34,635 bases of DNA from Hyphomicrobiales bacterium. GTDB taxonomy: Bacteria; Pseudomonadota; Alphaproteobacteria; Rhizobiales; Methyloligellaceae. A program made the position numbers and the translations under genes. Of the stretch, positions 33,764 to 34,635 are shown piece after piece. The stretch's first letter is position 1; the number at the start of each line of letters is the position of its first letter. The DNA lies in contig JAJFHO010000010.1 in assembly GCA_021775575.1 (NCBI GenBank), positions 1 through 34,635 of the forward strand, given 5' to 3'. The notes beneath the pieces are model-generated. The model saw only the letters and a program-made list of their open reading frames with translations, searched no databases and was not told the origin of the DNA.

Positions 33764-33935
33764 GGCCTTCCTTGGCTTTCTGAATTTATCGAGTAATCAG
33801 AGGTGGCAATGGTTTTCCAGCGCGGCATGCGCCAAAGGGTTTTCGGGGCGCGGGGATCGTGCCGGCGGGTGTGATGTTCGTGAGAGTGCGGGAGACTTGC
33901 TGCACCAGCGAGTTGTAGGCGGGTGAACTGAGTAG

Positions 33936-34286
33936 TTATCTGGCTTTCCAGCTTCCTCGCTGAATGGCTTCTACCAAATCGGTTACATGGATCTGATCAT
34001 ACTGGTCATGATCTAAACGGCTTTTCAGCCCAAAGAACTTTTGGAGAGGCCAAAGGCTGAAGAACGTGTCCTCACCCGGAAAGTATCTATCAGAATCAAT
34101 TTCTGAAAGGTCAACGCCAAATGTCTTGTGAATGTCGACCACCAAGTCGCTGACATCGTCCCCTGCGAAACCCAGATCCTGACCCAAGCGACCCGCAGGA
34201 ACGATCTTTTCAGGATCCGCTCCCACGAGTCGACTGATGATCGGCCTGAGTGATTGGAGAATCTCCTCATCACTCAATTGCGTCAT
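33936..34286 (-). CDS. DUF1493-like acyl-carrier-fold protein without the carrier serine
   Basis: The 116-residue acidic protein resembles DUF1493 (family length about 115). It has the ACP-like run GRLGQDLGFAGDDVSDLV (32-49), a helix with KTFGVDLSEID, and RYFPGED. In a real acyl carrier protein the D-S-L serine that carries phosphopantetheine would fall near D43-D44; here no serine is present, so it should not carry an acyl chain. Known DUF1493 proteins are mostly from enterobacteria and have no proven role. GAGG lies 8 nt before the ATG and overlaps the stop of the gene upstream (8-nt gap), so the two are coupled. The symbol is unknown. Confidence 0.68.
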   Translation of the reverse strand: MTQLSDEEILQSLRPIISRLVGADPEKIVPAGRLGQDLGFAGDDVSDLVVDIHKTFGVDLSEIDSDRYFPGEDTFFSLWPLQKFFGLKSRLDHDQYDQIHVTDLVEAIQRGSWKAR

Positions 34287-34294
34287 GTCTTACC

Positions 34295-34635
34295 TCATTT
34301 ATTCACTGGTACAGGGCAAGGTCCATCTTCGCAGTCTTGCTGACATTTGAGAATAAGACCTAAATCAGCTGCTGCTAAGCCTGCGCTTATTGGCCCTGCA
34401 AGACGGCCTACAGACCTGATAACGTTGGTCGTTGACCGGCCAAAACCAATGTTTGACGAAGTTCTGAGACCCACATTACTCCCAATTCTGCTGAGAATAC
34501 TAGTTTGACCACCAGATCGCCCGCCGCCGGCTATTCCAACGCGCCCTTTACTTAGCAAGGGAGCACTAGCTGCTCCGGTCGCTGCCACAGCTGCTGACAA
34601 CCCGAAGTGTCTTCTGACACATTGCTTAAAGCACT
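34295..34635 (-). CDS. C-terminus of a Gly/Ser-rich protein, 5' end outside the window
   Basis: The frame is open from the right edge (34635) to the TGA at 34297-34295, showing about 113 residues. It reads CFKQCVRRHFGLSAAVAA, then a Gly/Ser/Arg-rich part (KGRVGIAGGGRSGGQTS), a basic SRIGSN...TTNVIRSVGRL stretch, a hydrophobic segment (AGPISAGLAAADLGLIL) and a cysteine-rich end (CQQDCEDGPCPVPVNK). The 'C..C+..FGLS.A....G' to 'GR.+.P' layout resembles C-terminal regions of large secreted or RHS/prophage-associated proteins that I have seen next to DUF1493 genes in enterobacteria; this is recollection, not a search. A TTG at 34600 could be a start, but the frame continues beyond it without a break. 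Confidence 0.6.
   Translation of the reverse strand, partial: CFKQCVRRHFGLSAAVAATGAASAPLLSKGRVGIAGGGRSGGQTSILSRIGSNVGLRTSSNIGFGRSTTNVIRSVGRLAGPISAGLAAADLGLILKCQQDCEDGPCPVPVNK

Larger units (their letters stand above)
33341..33857. repeat. 16-bp inverted repeats flanking the DUF6968-like gene
   Basis: ATCCCCGCGCCCCGAA (33341-33356) recurs in perfect inverted orientation at 33842-33857, one arm on each side of the gene at 33434-33763. The match fades beyond the 16 bp. This could mark a small gene cassette or a recombination product; no transposase is linked to it. Confidence 0.5.

Overview
The window is chromosomal DNA of an alphaproteobacterium, probably from or near Hyphomicrobiales. The clues are a DUF2865 protein, a class II DAHP synthase, an Atm1-type exporter beside psd-pssA, an rpiA-gor pair in which gor has the alphaproteobacterial active-site sequence, and a tRNA promoter of the CTTGAC/CTATAC type. 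Genus cannot be told from the sequence alone. The first 32.6 kb is GC-rich and densely packed. The last 2 kb, after a tRNA gene, is visibly AT-richer and looks like accessory DNA.

Layout. 1-544: 3' part of a FecR-domain protein. 548-5236 (minus): Atm1-like ABC exporter, psd, pssA and a D-cysteine desulfhydrase homologue; psd and pssA are successive steps of phosphatidylethanolamine synthesis. 5371-7191 (minus): membrane-anchored LysM protein with an internal tandem repeat, followed by a terminator. 7442-9467: LOG-family nucleotide hydrolase and an NCS2 purine permease, convergent and overlapping at their ends. 9591-13943 (plus): M48 protease, then a four-PAS histidine kinase with its single-domain response regulator. 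14001-17099 (minus): cysS, a 40-residue membrane protein and cimA, tightly coupled. 17447-18535 (plus): secreted DUF2865 protein with its own promoter. 18660-21827 (minus): nadE and DAHP synthase, separated by a strong hairpin. A second, decayed copy of the nadE 3' end lies just past the nadE stop.

21993-24714 (plus): VIT/CCC1-type metal transporter, YbdK-like carboxylate-amine ligase and a crotonase-fold protein. 24750-29796 (minus): gabD, rpiA, gor, an SDR dehydrogenase and a small monotopic sugar-phosphate transferase. 29899-32535 (plus): gph, a secreted SnoaL-like protein and a membrane-anchored alpha/beta hydrolase with an unusual cysteine-rich tail that may be translated from a leaderless mRNA.

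32606-32681 is tRNA-Val(CAC). Beyond it lie a 252-bp MITE-like element with long terminal inverted repeats, a DUF6968-like gene bracketed by a 16-bp inverted repeat, a DUF1493-like (acyl-carrier-fold) gene, and the C-terminus of a Gly/Ser-rich protein that runs off the edge. This tRNA-linked segment resembles the start of a genomic island. The coupled Gly/Ser-rich protein and DUF1493 pair is the best candidate for an undescribed system (for example effector and partner), but that role is inference and the first gene is incomplete.
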